Origin: Perca fluviatilis
Taxonomy: Eukaryota; Chordata; Actinopteri; Perciformes; Percidae
Direction of reading: 5' to 3'
DNA: 64,000 nt
NCBI RefSeq assembly: GCF_010015445.1
Contig: NC_053120.1
Span: 11,935,097 to 11,999,096, forward strand
The position numbers were made by a program, and so were the translations under genes. The stretch's first letter is position 1. Each line of letters starts with the position of its first letter. This document shows, in pieces, positions 35,501 through 63,164 of this stretch. The notes beneath the pieces are model-generated. The model was not told the origin of the DNA. It saw only the letters and a program-made list of their open reading frames with translations, and ran no database searches.

Positions 35501-36784
35501 TACAGACTGTGTTGCACTATGTAAAGATCACATGACTGTCTTGGCTTGTTAGGTTATAGCTTATATTGTATACTGATAATGTAATAATTATCAAATAATG
35601 TACTAAAATGTCACAATGTGCTAAAAGACGTGCTTTGAAAATGCCCCCCAACATACAAATTCTCAGATATATTCATATGGTAACTTTGGGTTTTTACCAA
35701 AAATGAGGACACAGTGAAGAAGGCATTTCCAGTAAAATGTACTTGACTGACTTATTTGAAAACATAATTCACAACAATATCAATCATCGTATAAATTGTT
35801 ATATACTGCAGTTATTCAGTTCTGTAGCAGTTTATGACGGCTGTTCTTTCTCGATACTAAAAACAAACATATCCAAAGTGTGTTTACATTTCAGCCTAAC
35901 CTTTACCTGCACCTTTTGCATCTTGGCCATTGTTTCACCCTAAACATTAACTCACCATTAGCAGCACACTTTAACTACAATAGTTCTGTATCTTTTCACT
36001 CTCTAAGAAGCACACATTCAGATCTGTAAAGGAGCCTGGAGCTAAAGTTATCTTTAATTATCAAATATCATAATTTGTTGTCATGATGCAGGTTATGTAG
36101 TGTGTTGTTTGATTAGTTTATTGTTACTGAGGTTGGCTTTTACTCATTGTGTCCCTGCGGCCCCTCTGTTGACACAGACATTATGCCAGGGCTGAAAGGC
36201 AAAACCCAAACATGACATTTATAGACAGTTCACTTAACTTTTATAACCTTGCTTCAATTAAACTTAAAGTGGTAAAAGTACTAGTTTAATCATTTTGCAG
36301 GTGTAGTTTTTATACCAACATATTTCACACAGACTATGTAAACTGGATTTACAGTGTTTGAGTTAAATAATCAAGCTCATAGACAATGACTCCAGCTGGT
36401 TTTTAACTCGCTGCACTGCACTGAATCAGACCTTGTGCCATTATATTGGACAAACAATGGCACAGCCTGACTCCTCCACACATTTTCAAAGCAAGACAGA
36501 AATACAGATCTTGGCAGTGGGATAAGAGAGGGAGGCTTGTTGCATGTTGCTCAGTGGGTGGTTGGGACTAGGGTCAACAGAAGGACGGCTCTTTGTTTTT
36601 GGTGTATGAATATCTGTGACTATTTTAGCCAGGGAGAGAGTTGTTTGCTTAGTCAATTGCGATTTGTTTTGTGAAGCCAATGCATTTTCTGTGAGCAGTT
36701 TTCAAAATGCACTATAAAAAAATATGTAATTCCATTATGTTACATAAATTCATAGGTGGTAGAGGAGCTCATATTTTTCACTTA
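31690..36784. other. Intergenic DNA between tie1 and the TEMP-like gene
   Basis: Holds a long (AT)n run (listed separately), a repeat-like stretch near 34050-34130 (CAGCACCAAACAGCAGACAG, echoed at 43190 and 58410), and purine-rich DNA at 34650-34735 followed by an ETS site and a FOX-like site. No exons recognised. Confidence 0.45.
32496..32572. repeat. (AT)n microsatellite
   Basis: About 77 bases of alternating AT, able to extrude as a cruciform. Confidence 0.97.
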
Positions 36785-37922
36785 AAATGCTCATATTATG
36801 CTTTTTGGCTTTTTCCTTTCCTCTATTGTGTTATATATATATATTTGTTGTGCATGTTATATGTTTACAAAGTGAAAAAGCCCAAAGTCCCCCCAAAGGC
36901 ACTTACCATCTCCAACAGAAAACACCAAGCTCTCTTGCTCCAAACAGCTCTATTGTAGTCCAGCCTTTACTTCTGTGACAAATGTGCGTCACTTTGTAAC
37001 ACATGTTATAATGCTCACCTAGCTGCTAGCATGGCACGCCCTCATACTCTACTTCTGACTGGGTAGTAGTAATTACCTAGCTCCTGCGCCACCCGCGGCG
37101 CTACCATTGGGCCCGGGTGGGCCTGGGCCCACCCATTTTAGGTCTGGGCCTGCCCATTTTGACCCAGGCCTATAGTGAGTAGTGAGTGATTTTCAGTCTA
37201 GCAGTTCATCCAATAAGCAGCCCGAGGAAAGCTTTGAGTGAAAGCTTCTCAGCCAATCAGCGGCTTCTACCCCACGTGTGGACTCTTAAGCCCGCCCACA
37301 GGCTGCATCGTCACCAGCAAGTGATCCAATGAAATGAAGGACGTTTGCATGCAAGCTTTTCAAGCTAGCTCAATGAGACAGACACAGACCGTAGCTATTA
37401 GCTAATATGAAACGCAAAGCAGCTTGTTTTCATTTAAATTCAGCAAGAAACGCTCCGAGGAGCAGGAGGAGGACATTTTAAGTAACGCGATTACAAGTGA
37501 CGAGTTACCATCCTGCTCGGCCGCCCTCTCCCCATCAAGTCCTCCCGTAGCCACCCCCCCTCACACCAGCAAGGCAAGTAGGCTAACAGTTAGGCTAACG
37601 TTATCGTTAGTGTCTGGCTTTTTGTTTTGGCTTATTTTAACTGGCCCATCCAGTTTTCTGGAGGCCCACCTACAATCAAAATCCTGGCGCCGCTAGTGTA
37701 CTGCGCATGTGCGACTCCCAACAAAGATGGAATAGAAGTGAGATGCCTCACTCTGTAGCTAAAATAGAGAGCTCAACACACAGGGTGAAAAGAGGAGCTG
37801 AAGCAATGTGCAGTACAACAAAAATATGGTGTTTCTTGAAAATAAAACCATGTAAACCTATTCTGATATAACCTCTAAATACAATTATGAACCTGAAAAT
37901 GAGCATAATATGAGCACTTTAA
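36785..37922 (+). mobile_element. MITE copy A, interrupted by another insertion
   Basis: Left end AAAATGCTCATATTATGC and right end GCATAATATGAGCACTTTAA are inverted ends of a family dispersed in fish. Copy B lies inverted at about 48580-49992. In copy A the body is broken near 37080-37695 by foreign GC-rich sequence (listed separately). Confidence 0.75.
37080..37697 (+). mobile_element. Insertion nested in MITE copy A, with possible hAT-type remnant
   Basis: Compared with copy B, extra sequence separates the MITE parts ACCTAGCT and ACTGCGCATG. It starts GC-rich (GGCGCTACCATTGGGCCCGG) and ends ATCCTGGCGCCGCTAGTG. Inside, 37407-37500 encodes a fragment (FSKKRSEEQEED) resembling the N-terminal basic start of hAT/ZMYM-like transposases. 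The frame is short and interrupted. The exact family is uncertain. Confidence 0.5.
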
Positions 37923-40301
37923 ATAAAAGTTCTGATACAACCATGTACAATACTCCATTGCAAGTTAAACTTCCACATTAAAAAATTTTACTTAAAGGGA
38001 TACTTTGCCAATTTGAAACCAGCTCTGTGTCATCTTTGTGTGGTCAGTTTGTTTGGATGAACGGTGTTTGGCTTCCCTCTGTTGCGCCAGCGCAGCGGAT
38101 GTCTGCCGAGATCAGCAAGATGACGCAAAATGATCCGGCGGATCTCGACAGACCTCTGCTGCACCGTTCAACACACTGCCACACTGCCCTGACACAGAGC
38201 TGGATTTAAATCAGCAAAAAATCTCTTTAAGTGAAAATACAGAAGTGCCATCAGTAAAATGTAAAGTATCAACAGTTGTGACATTATTAGATTTTAATAC
38301 TGATCCATCAATGCATTATACTGCTGTATCTGGTCGAGGTGGATCTTTTCTTTTTTTAAACTACATTATATACAGTTCTGTAGATTATTCTTGACCAAGG
38401 GTCAGGTCTCAAGAAATGTGAGGGGTTATGAGATGATTGTTTATTGTTTATATGGATCCCCTTTGTCATCAACGTAGTGAAGACTATTCTTCCTGGGGTC
38501 CAATGATTAATGGGAGAAAGAGAATACTCGGCTACACAAATTTGTTTTTGGTACTTTTTTGGTGAAATATTGGACCCTTTAGCCCTCAAACCATCTGAGA
38601 GGTTTATAGGGAAAATATGTTATTGGTGAAACTGCTAACAACTCAGACCTCTGAAACTTGACAAGGGGTCCCAAGCCAATAACTATAGTTGTCAAATAAA
38701 TATAGTGGAGTAAAAAGTACAGTATTTACATCAGAAATGTAATGAAATAGAAGAATAGTATAATTGCATAATTTTACTGAAGTTCAGTTGGAACTTAAGT
38801 AAATACTACTTGTACTTATTTTTCACCACTGCATGAGTTGACATCTTAAGCAGCATAATCAAATTTCAAACCATCAACTTGCTTACAGTTAATTTGTCTG
38901 TTCAAAGGAATGTGATCACACTCCACGAGCAGAATCTAATTTTGATGTTTAATTCAGTTTGATGACAGAAAGAACATTTTGCACCCTCTGGCCATCATTA
39001 GTGTCTATAAACTGACACAACACTTACAATATGGGGCACTGAAACAAAGAATGACTAAGAAAAACTGAATCCTCCCTTTGAGAATGATATTCCAACACAG
39101 ACTACTGCAGATAAAGATGCAAATGAAGCCTGTTACACATGCATGTTCACATACAAACACTAACAGCGGTGCACAGTAGAGCTCACAAACACTACTATAT
39201 CTCACACACAAGATTTCTCGCCCCCAAGCTTCTCTCCAATAACTCCCGGTCCTGTGCTGCTTCTTGTGTATATTTTGTTATGCTTTGCCTGTGTAAAGAC
39301 AGAACAGGAAGAGATAAAGGCAGCCCTGTTGGTGTGTTTACAGCCAACACTGTTGAAGAGAATAGCTTCAGGAGACGATGGGGAAGAGGCCTAATGGCTG
39401 GTGCTAAGCAGCCGGATCCCTCTTGCTGTGAAAAATCACCTCAGAGCCAAGAAGGAGACACACAAATCTTAATCTGGACTGCAAGAGAATGTAATTTTGG
39501 AGAAAGGAAGAACATGTGGATTTTAAATAACTTGTTTTCAAGATGGGGGATTAAACAAACAACTTATATTGTGTTAATTAGTGAGCTTTAAAGGTGCTGG
39601 CTGGCAGAATTAGTTACCTTTGGAACAAGCTAGGCTAGCTGTTTTTACCCCTTTCCACTAAGCTACGCTAACTATCTCTGGCTGTAACTTCATATGTAGT
39701 ATACAGATATAACAGGGGCATCAATCTTCTCATCAAACTCACAGAAAGAAAGTGGGCAAGGATATTTCCTTTAACACAGATTTTTGCCCCCACAAGCCAT
39801 ACCTTAATCAGTTCTGCCTTTACTGCTTCTGTTCAATGCCAACAATCTTAGCAAATGTGCAAACCAAAGCAAGACACATGCATAGTCCTACCAAATGGAC
39901 AGCTAACAAATGGCCTTTTATTGGGTGTAGTATTTAGAATGTGTTTGCTATAAAATGTTTACTTTTAAAAATATAAAATGTTTTTGTCCTAACATGATAC
40001 AAACACTATGATCATTGAAAGGAGAGGAAGGAGCAACAATCTAGTATATCAGTTAAAAACATGACCTAGAACATCTTAATGAAAACAATACAGGACAAAA
40101 ACATACAAAAATACAGGCTCTTAAACGTTAAACACACACTACAGTAAGTGCACAGTGGATGGCATATACAGTGTGAGAACAAAACCTGTCTGACTGCATC
40201 CTCACAGCTCTGCAGAAAACACAGGCAGCCAAACTGTAGACTCATGCATGCAAATATCTGGCAAATTTGCAAATAGCTTTACACAAATATCCTCTCTCTT
40301 T
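37923..40301. other. Intergenic DNA upstream of the TEMP-like gene
   Basis: No gene recognised. A 150-codon open frame at 39139-39591 has no recognisable domain. About 39590-39680 is an inverted relative of the TTAGCTTAGC repeat. Confidence 0.45.
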
Positions 40302-41240
40302 CAAACCAAAGCGACTATATAGTTCGACATTATGAGAAATATGCTTATTCACTTTCTTGCGGAGAGTTACATAAGAAGATCAACCCCACTGTTGTGGCTG
40401 TACAGTACAAATAAAGCTACAGCCAGCAGCAGATTAGCTTAGCTTAGCACAAACACTGGAAACAGGGGGATCCAGCTAGCCTGGCTCTGCCCAAAGGTAC
40501 CAGCACCAACTCTAAAGCTCACTGTTCAGCATGTTATATCTTGTTTGATTAATCTGTACAAAAACCAAGTGTAAAAACGACAAATCACCATTTTATGGTG
40601 GGTTAAGTGTGATTTATGCTTCTGCGTTAAATCTACGCCGTGGCTACGTACGTAGGTACGTGGAGACATGGACCCTACGCTGGACCCTAGGCCGGACCCT
40701 ACGCCAGAGCCTGACGCGCACCTCTCGAAAAATTTAACTACACGTCGCAGCGATGCATGCAGCTTGGCTGTGGCTTGGTAGCGTGGCATTTCCCTCTACT
40801 CATTTCCTGGTTCTCCTCCATAAACAACATGAAATCAAGGAGAGGGTTACGTTTTCCTCCTACAGATTTCCCACCATGGTCAGAAAGCACAGGGGAGACA
40901 GTTTGTTTCTCTCACTATGCCTCTAGTTGGTACTCGCTCCGAAGCTTATTGCAGTCACTCTCTCACTCGCTCTACCACACACTCGCCACACACACACACA
41001 TGCCGGCCCTACAAGAGATCGACGAACACTGGGAGCCGTTGCCAGGCCACCAGCAGAGACTTTGCGCTTTGTATGGATTGAACAAATGCGATATAATGAG
41101 TTGATTAGTGAGCTTTACAGGTGCTGGTAGGGGAGTTTTGTTGTCTTTCAACAGAGCCAGGATAGCTGTTTCCAGTCTTTGTGCTAACCTATGCTTTAGA
41201 ATAGTCTTTCCATCTAAAGCTCTGCCAAAAAAGTGAATAA
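40302..41240. mobile_element. Inverted-repeat element built on the TTAGCTTAGC family, with inner insertion
   Basis: The left part (40302-40590, AGCTTAGCACAAACACTGG, CTCTAAAGCTCACTG) and right part (41090-41220, GTGAGCTTTACAGGTGCTGG, AGTCTTTGTGCTAACC) are inverse relatives. Between them is unrelated GC-richer sequence starting GATTTATGCTTCTGCGTTAA with short CTACG-rich direct repeats (CGGACCCTACGC type). The inner part looks like a second element. Confidence 0.55.
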
Positions 41241-42402
41241 TAGTATTTTCCAAAATGTAAAATTTTTTTCTTCAAAACCTAATGTTGGTCATATTTGATG
41301 GCACTTTCCATCTGCATGGCCTTTATATGTTGGCAATGTGTCATATTTGTTGTTGTAAACAAATAATGTGCAGTAGGCTGTTATTGTCCTTTGAGAATAA
41401 TTACGTATGTGTCTCCTGTATTGTAGGAAGCTGTGAAGGATGCATAGTCAGATTCTTTCACACACACACATTAATGCTTTTACCAGTGTTTTGTGTCAGC
41501 TAGACCTACGGAGGAAGGTCCTGCAGTATGTGGGACTTCCTGTTTGCAACACACTTTTCCTGTTGTGGATGATATCCTCCTGAGCTCCTGACAGCTCGTA
41601 CTCAATTATGACTTCTGGATTGAGAGGATCCAGGCAGCGTCTCCTTTTTATGATCACACTCTCACTCTTCATACATACTAAGTGAAATATTTAGGTCATT
41701 TGATTTTTCATGTTTTTTTGTGTGGTTCACTTATAAAATATGCATTTGCTGGCACAAAGAGTCCAAAAGAATTCAAAGCCATAATGGAGGGCATTGTAGT
41801 TTACTGATATTCTTTACAACTGAAAAAGCTTTTTTTTTTTTCTTTTTGCAAGATGCCTTTGTAGGCAAGTGTGTGTGATTCATACTGATTAAATATTTCT
41901 CTCTCACACTTTCTTTAAAGCCTCATTTGACTGCAGCAAGAGGACACTGGCTTCATTTCAACTCATAGGATGATAATGCTGCCACCATATTTTACTTGTT
42001 ACTGAACCGAGGAGTCCCAGCTGTCACTCAACCTTGCCACCTAGTGGAGCTTTGAAGGTTTAACTCCCTTCTGGTCAACAGTAATCTTCCAGACAACTAC
42101 CTCCCTCATCTGGGGAAATGCCTGCCCTGCAACATTTCCCTTTGATCCCATTTATTTTGCACGTGCTGAACATTGTTTGGTGAAGGAATTAAAAACCTTT
42201 TTTTGCAGCTACAGTTAAGAGGCTCTCAATTAGTCGACCAAAAAAAAAAACTGTTCCTTCACTGACATATGTGTGATATGCACCCATGATCCCTGACTTC
42301 ATGCTAGTGTTGAGGGAGCCCCAAAGCAAGAGCATCCAACAAGAAGCAAATTGAGCCACACAGGAGAAGTCAGTCCCTAAAAGAGACTGCACAAACAGCC
42401 AG
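41241..42402. other. Upstream region and possible 5'UTR of the TEMP-like gene
   Basis: No repeat ends recognised. The roughly 50 bases before 42403 are free of ATG after an in-frame stop at 42352, so they may be 5'UTR. No TATA box or strong motif could be assigned. Confidence 0.4.
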
Positions 42403-44187
42403 ATGGAACCAACAATTGGCACGCTCTCTACAGCTACACCAACTGCAACACAAAATCGTAAGAATTCAGTTACAACAGTAATAACTTTTTTATTCTCAGA
42501 AAAATGTACATGGACTCTTGCCAGATTTAGTTTTAATCAGATTATTGATATTTTTTGACAACCATCTTAAAACAAGTGATAGATGATTAAATGTTTGGTT
42601 CATTTGGTTTGAGGTGGACTGAGTTGAGATTTGGTTATTTAGGGGTTTTCCACAATGACAAGGATGTGATTCATTTTCCTCTCTTGCAGACACGTTCGAT
42701 AGCCAGACAGACAAATATAAATCTCACAACTGGGAGTTCCTGGTGGCCGTCCTGGTCACAGCCATCTCCATCTCCATTCTCATCGCCCTTCTGGCTAAAT
42801 GCCAGGTGGTCCGGCGTTACCTGGCCAGCTACAGGCACACACGGCTGAGAGAGACAGACAACATCAGCCAGTGTCAACCTTCAGGTCTGTTTTTTTTAAC
42901 CCATAAAACATACCATAATATATAAAACCTTCATTTTTCTTTGTGCAGCAGGTAGAAATGCCACTAGAGCTTGTTAGTGTTCAGCAAGAACAAACTGTGA
43001 TACTTTTGTTTTACTATTTAACTTCCTCCTAGTTCACGAAAGCTTTTACATTTAAGTCTGAAATAAATATTGGAATGCAGAAAAATATAAATAAAAAAAG
43101 CTAAGCCTCATGGAGGATTTTCAGTGTCTTTCAGCTCAGTGTCTTGCTGTTTTCCGCGAAAAAGGTTCTGATAAACGGACGCTACCTGCCCAGCACCAAA
43201 TGGTAGCCAGACAAAGCTGGGTGCAGACTGATCTCACGAAGCGGCGTATGTATGACACGCCAATTCGTATGCCATTATTGGCGTGTTATCAAGACGCATA
43301 CTCGTTTTTTAGCGTGTGAATTGACGCCGTAGCGAGTAGTATGAAAGGGCGAAAATCCACGTAGGCAGGTTGGTTGGGGTGGAGGATGGGTAAAAGACAG
43401 GACTTTCACCCAGGAGAACGGGGATTGCGCCCCGCGTGTGACTTTGTGTCCCATGTGTGATGTTTCCTTTCCACGTTTATTGTTTTCCTAAACCCAACCA
43501 GTTCTTCTTTTCCTAAACCCAACCCGCGTGTGATATTTCCTAAATCCAACCCCGTTGTTCTTTTCCTAATCGCAACTGTTTCTTCTTTTCCTAAACCCAA
43601 CCTGTGTGTGACGTTCCTAAACCCAACCGTAGCCTTGCGATAACACGTAGCCTAGCGATAACACGTAGCCTCGCGATAACACGCCACGTGGCTTTAGAAA
43701 GTGCCACGTGGCGTGTATGTGACGTTGCAGACTGCTGTCCGCTGTATAGAGCGTAGACATACATGTGGATAGCTCAAAATGCGTACAGATAACAAGCCAC
43801 TTGGCTTCATTAGTCACTATTAAAAAAGCTGGCTGTCAGGCTGTACGTCAATGTGACATTACAGCTTTCAATCTTTTTCGTTTTCCTTAACACCAACCCC
43901 ACTGTCACTTATAAATAGGAATTACCTTTAAATGATTTTAATGCAGTACAACTCTAATGTTTCTATCTCTGCTTCCAGGCCTGGAGGGGGAATTTGCCAT
44001 GCACAGGGGCCGTGGAATTAACCCTCACTGCCTCCCTCCTGTGAGCGAGGAAGATGATGACGGCTTCATTGAGGACAACTACATCCCGGCCAGTGAGAGA
44101 GCGAGGGCTGAAAGAGCAGCGGAGAACATGGAGGACATGGAGGACACAGAGGAAGAAATGGATGAAATTGAATTTACCATCGCTTAG
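42403..44187 (+). CDS. Type III endosome membrane protein TEMP homologue (C1orf210-like)
   Basis: Three exons, 42403-42457, 42690-42884 and 43979-44187, join in phases 1 and 1 to a 152-residue protein. It has no signal peptide. The short N-terminus begins [18 protein letters not shown] and gains an N-glycosylation sequon (N18-H-T) across the first splice junction. A hydrophobic helix spans about residues 35-54, followed by basic [14 protein letters not shown]. The cytoplasmic tail carries the acidic block [13 protein letters not shown] (about 107-119) and a glutamate-rich end. From memory, mammalian C1orf210 has AKCHLCRRYHASYRH and [11 protein letters not shown] at the same places, so orthology is strong; the fish tail is longer. 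An in-frame TGA at 42352-42354 with no ATG between it and 42403 supports this start. The predicted topology, lumenal N-terminus and cytosolic acidic tail, fits the TEMP name. The cellular role is poorly known. It lies head-to-head with tie1, as in the human locus. Confidence 0.9.
43228..43810. mobile_element. Dispersed repeat, copy 2 (GGCGTATGTATGA family) in TEMP-like intron 2
   Basis: Begins TGATCTCACGAAGCGGCG and shares CGTATGCCATTATTGGCG and GTGTTATCAAGACGCATACT with 27120-27660. It contains five or six CCTAAACCCAACC units (43485-43628) and a threefold tandem of about 18 bases (CGTAGCCTNGCGATAACA, 43628-43682). Confidence 0.7.
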
Positions 44188-46369
44188 AGGGACTGTCTCT
44201 ACACCTCCTCGGCTTGATAAACCCCTGAAAATCCAATTCTAGTCCCACCTTTCCTCTATTTTTAAGTAAAATCCATATTGTCGATTAGTAAAAAAAAAAG
44301 AAAAAAAAGGTTAGGAAAGCATAAAAATGTAAATACCAGTGCTCAAGAGTGTCTTAATTTCAAGACAGCACAGAATGACTTAATTCAAAGTGCATTATTA
44401 TGGCAGTATCTCTCAATGCATGATCTGTGGATCCATAAAAGTCCCCTAAAATATAAATAGAAGTCAATTTTGTCCTGGCATTTGTCAGTATACTAACAAT
44501 GGCCATAATATGTTTCTATAAGATAATTGAAGGAACCACATTTTGTCCTGAAACAGTAAAAATGAGTGAAAATAGATCAATTGGTCTTCTGCAAATATGA
44601 ACATTAACTAATCACCTTTGTATCTGTGACTGAGTTGTTGGTTAAGTGATTTGTTGACACAGATTATGCAACAAAAAAAATCTCTGTATAATTCAGACAA
44701 ATAACCACAGTTGCGCTGAATTTGAACAGGAACATTTCACTTTGCACTGACAACATGTTTGTCAGTGAAACAGGCAATTGTGTAGATAGATACAGTGTGT
44801 ATGTGTGTAAAATATTATTGAAGGCCTTTACTGTAATAAAGCAGTAGCAACTGAGCAACATGAGGACATTGTGATGCTCTGCTCTCGGTCAGATCAACAG
44901 CTTTATGAGAGACTAGCAAAATTAAATTTATATCTTTAAATGTTGTGTTGTTACAGCATCACTGTACATTGTGATTTTTATTTTTTCAAAAACTAACGTG
45001 CCTTTTACATATGCTTAAAAAAGGCTCAATTATGTTATAGTAAAAGCATTAGCCTACTAGTTACTTTCAATTTGGCTGCTATTTTTTAGAATGGTAACAA
45101 TAGACTGGGACTGTACTTCATTCACACTGTATGATATTTGGTCAGGAAATTGTAAACCTTAATAAAAATCCCGAAATAGTGTCGCCTGGACTGGCTGCAT
45201 GGCTCAAGTCTATTTTTAAATTCAAACAATGGACTCCAAACTTCTGAGGCATAGTTTTACATCTTGGTCTTGATTGCCGTGTTCCTCACTGGTTTACAAA
45301 CTGGATTTATCACACTCACCTTTCGTTTTAAACTTTACAACACTGGTCTCAACAACAGTGATTAAGCCTGACAATTGAACAACGAAGAGGCCTGGAGCAT
45401 TTTGGATCCTCTGAAACCATCCAGCTGATGAGAGCGGTCTGACAGGTCTGCGTGGGGCTGTCAGGCGAGGTTCCTACCCGGAAACACGGCGCGTAAAGTT
45501 CACACAGACAAGCCGGAGCGAATCCGGAACAACACTGATTCCGTCTTCAAAATAAAAGTGCAGAATTTGAAATTATTAGCTGTACGCAATGGTGTAATAC
45601 ATCCATATAAATTAGCAGTGCATTTACTCAGTTAGGCTACTATACATTTTTAAGTATTTACATTTTCTGCTAATTTATATTTGTACTCCACTACTGATGC
45701 TAATACTTTTGTAATTTTACTTCAGTAGGCTACAATTGTGAATGCAGGACTTTTACTTGTATCAGAACCCACCACCTCAGTGTATCAAATATCAAGTATA
45801 TTTATGCAGATTCACCCCTTTCATAAAGTTCTGTTATTAGATAATAGCCCATATTTGATAATCATTGATGACAAAGTCATATGGACTTTTTAATGTTCAG
45901 CGTTGAACTAATGTGACCTAGCTCACATAGCCTAGCCTACTGTTGGGTATAGTCTAATAATGCATCATATTTTACAGGATTATCATATGGTTTGGTTTAA
46001 CATGTTAATGTGAAATGTAACTACTGGAGTAGCTCATTGTAACAATGCTTTCCTTGAAAATAAAGTTTAAAATATTTAAAATATAGGTAAAAGCATTACA
46101 GCATTACAATGTTTACTTAAAAGTACATACGCTATTTAAATGTAGGCTATCAAAAGTAAGATACATTCACAGAAGCAGTGCTTAGGTCTAAGTGTTGGAG
46201 CCATATTAAAATTTGTTTCTGTTTCTGAAAATGTATTTCTTTGGTTGGAGCTAATTTTAAAATGACTCACATACAGTAGGCTACTTGAGTAAATGTAGGC
46301 TACTCAGTTTCTTTACGCCATTGGTAATATTGGGTGAATCCATAAATCAGGCCTAAATTAAAACATCCC
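44188..46369. other. 3'UTR of the TEMP-like gene and the gap to AP-1 mu
   Basis: AT-rich 3'UTR up to one of the AATAAA signals, then about 1.2 kb without recognised genes or repeat ends. The frequent TAGGCTA motifs in 45600-46330 are notable but unexplained. Confidence 0.5.
44835..45166 (+). terminator. Candidate polyadenylation signals of the TEMP-like gene
   Basis: AATAAA hexamers occur at 44835-44840 and 45161-45166, about 0.65 and 1.0 kb after the stop codon. Either could end the transcript before the AP-1 mu gene begins near 46.4 kb. The choice cannot be made without cDNA. Confidence 0.4.
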
Positions 46370-46587
46370 TTCAATAACCACCGGAAGTTGTATTTCTGCG
46401 ACTCCGGCTAGCTTGATGCGCCGCTCCGGAAAAGCAGCCAGTTGCAGTGAAACGCAACGACTGAAGAGTGGAGGAGAGGAGAATGATGGGAGCGAATACT
46501 ATCCCCCTTAACTGACCCAAATCTTACAGTGGACCCAGATATTATCTAGGCTAATTATTGTTCTTGTTCTGAATTGTCTCCACGAAG
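46370..46587 (+). promoter_or_regulatory. Probable promoter and 5'UTR of the AP-1 mu gene
   Basis: An ACCGGAAGT motif at 46380-46388, the strong GABP/ELK-type ETS site of housekeeping promoters, lies about 200 bases before the start codon in a locally CpG-containing stretch (46380-46460). No TATA box was seen. The exact start site is not determinable. Confidence 0.5.
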
Positions 46588-62800
<16,213 letters not shown>

Positions 62801-63164
62801 GTAAGTAACAGTGAGTCATCCTTAGTGTCATAAATGTCTTATTGAAAGTGTTTATGAGGAAGCAATAGAATCACATAGACAGTAAAGTTGACTTAAATCA
62901 CATAAAATTAATATGAGAGAGGATAAATTGGCAAAGTTAGCGTGGATAATTTAAGTATAGTTATATCTTAAAATACTTTCCCCTGGTCACTGTTGAGGTA
63001 CCGCCCGGGGTACATGTATGGTTTGAAATCGCTGATATTGACAAAATGGACAACAGTTTAGTTTGACAAAATACTGCTTTTTTTACATTTTAAGTGTAGT
63101 GCTATGTGTACGGCATCAGGCAGGGGTCATAGGTTTATCTCATTATCTGTCTTCCTTTCCAATT

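Noticed and set aside
39139..39591. 150-codon open frame in the intergenic region
   Set aside because: Composition and content show no domain; part overlaps repeat-like DNA. Probably chance.
43485..43628. CCTAAACCC units as interstitial telomere sequence
   Set aside because: The units are CCTAAACCCAACC spaced by other sequence, not tandem CCCTAA, and belong to a dispersed repeat.
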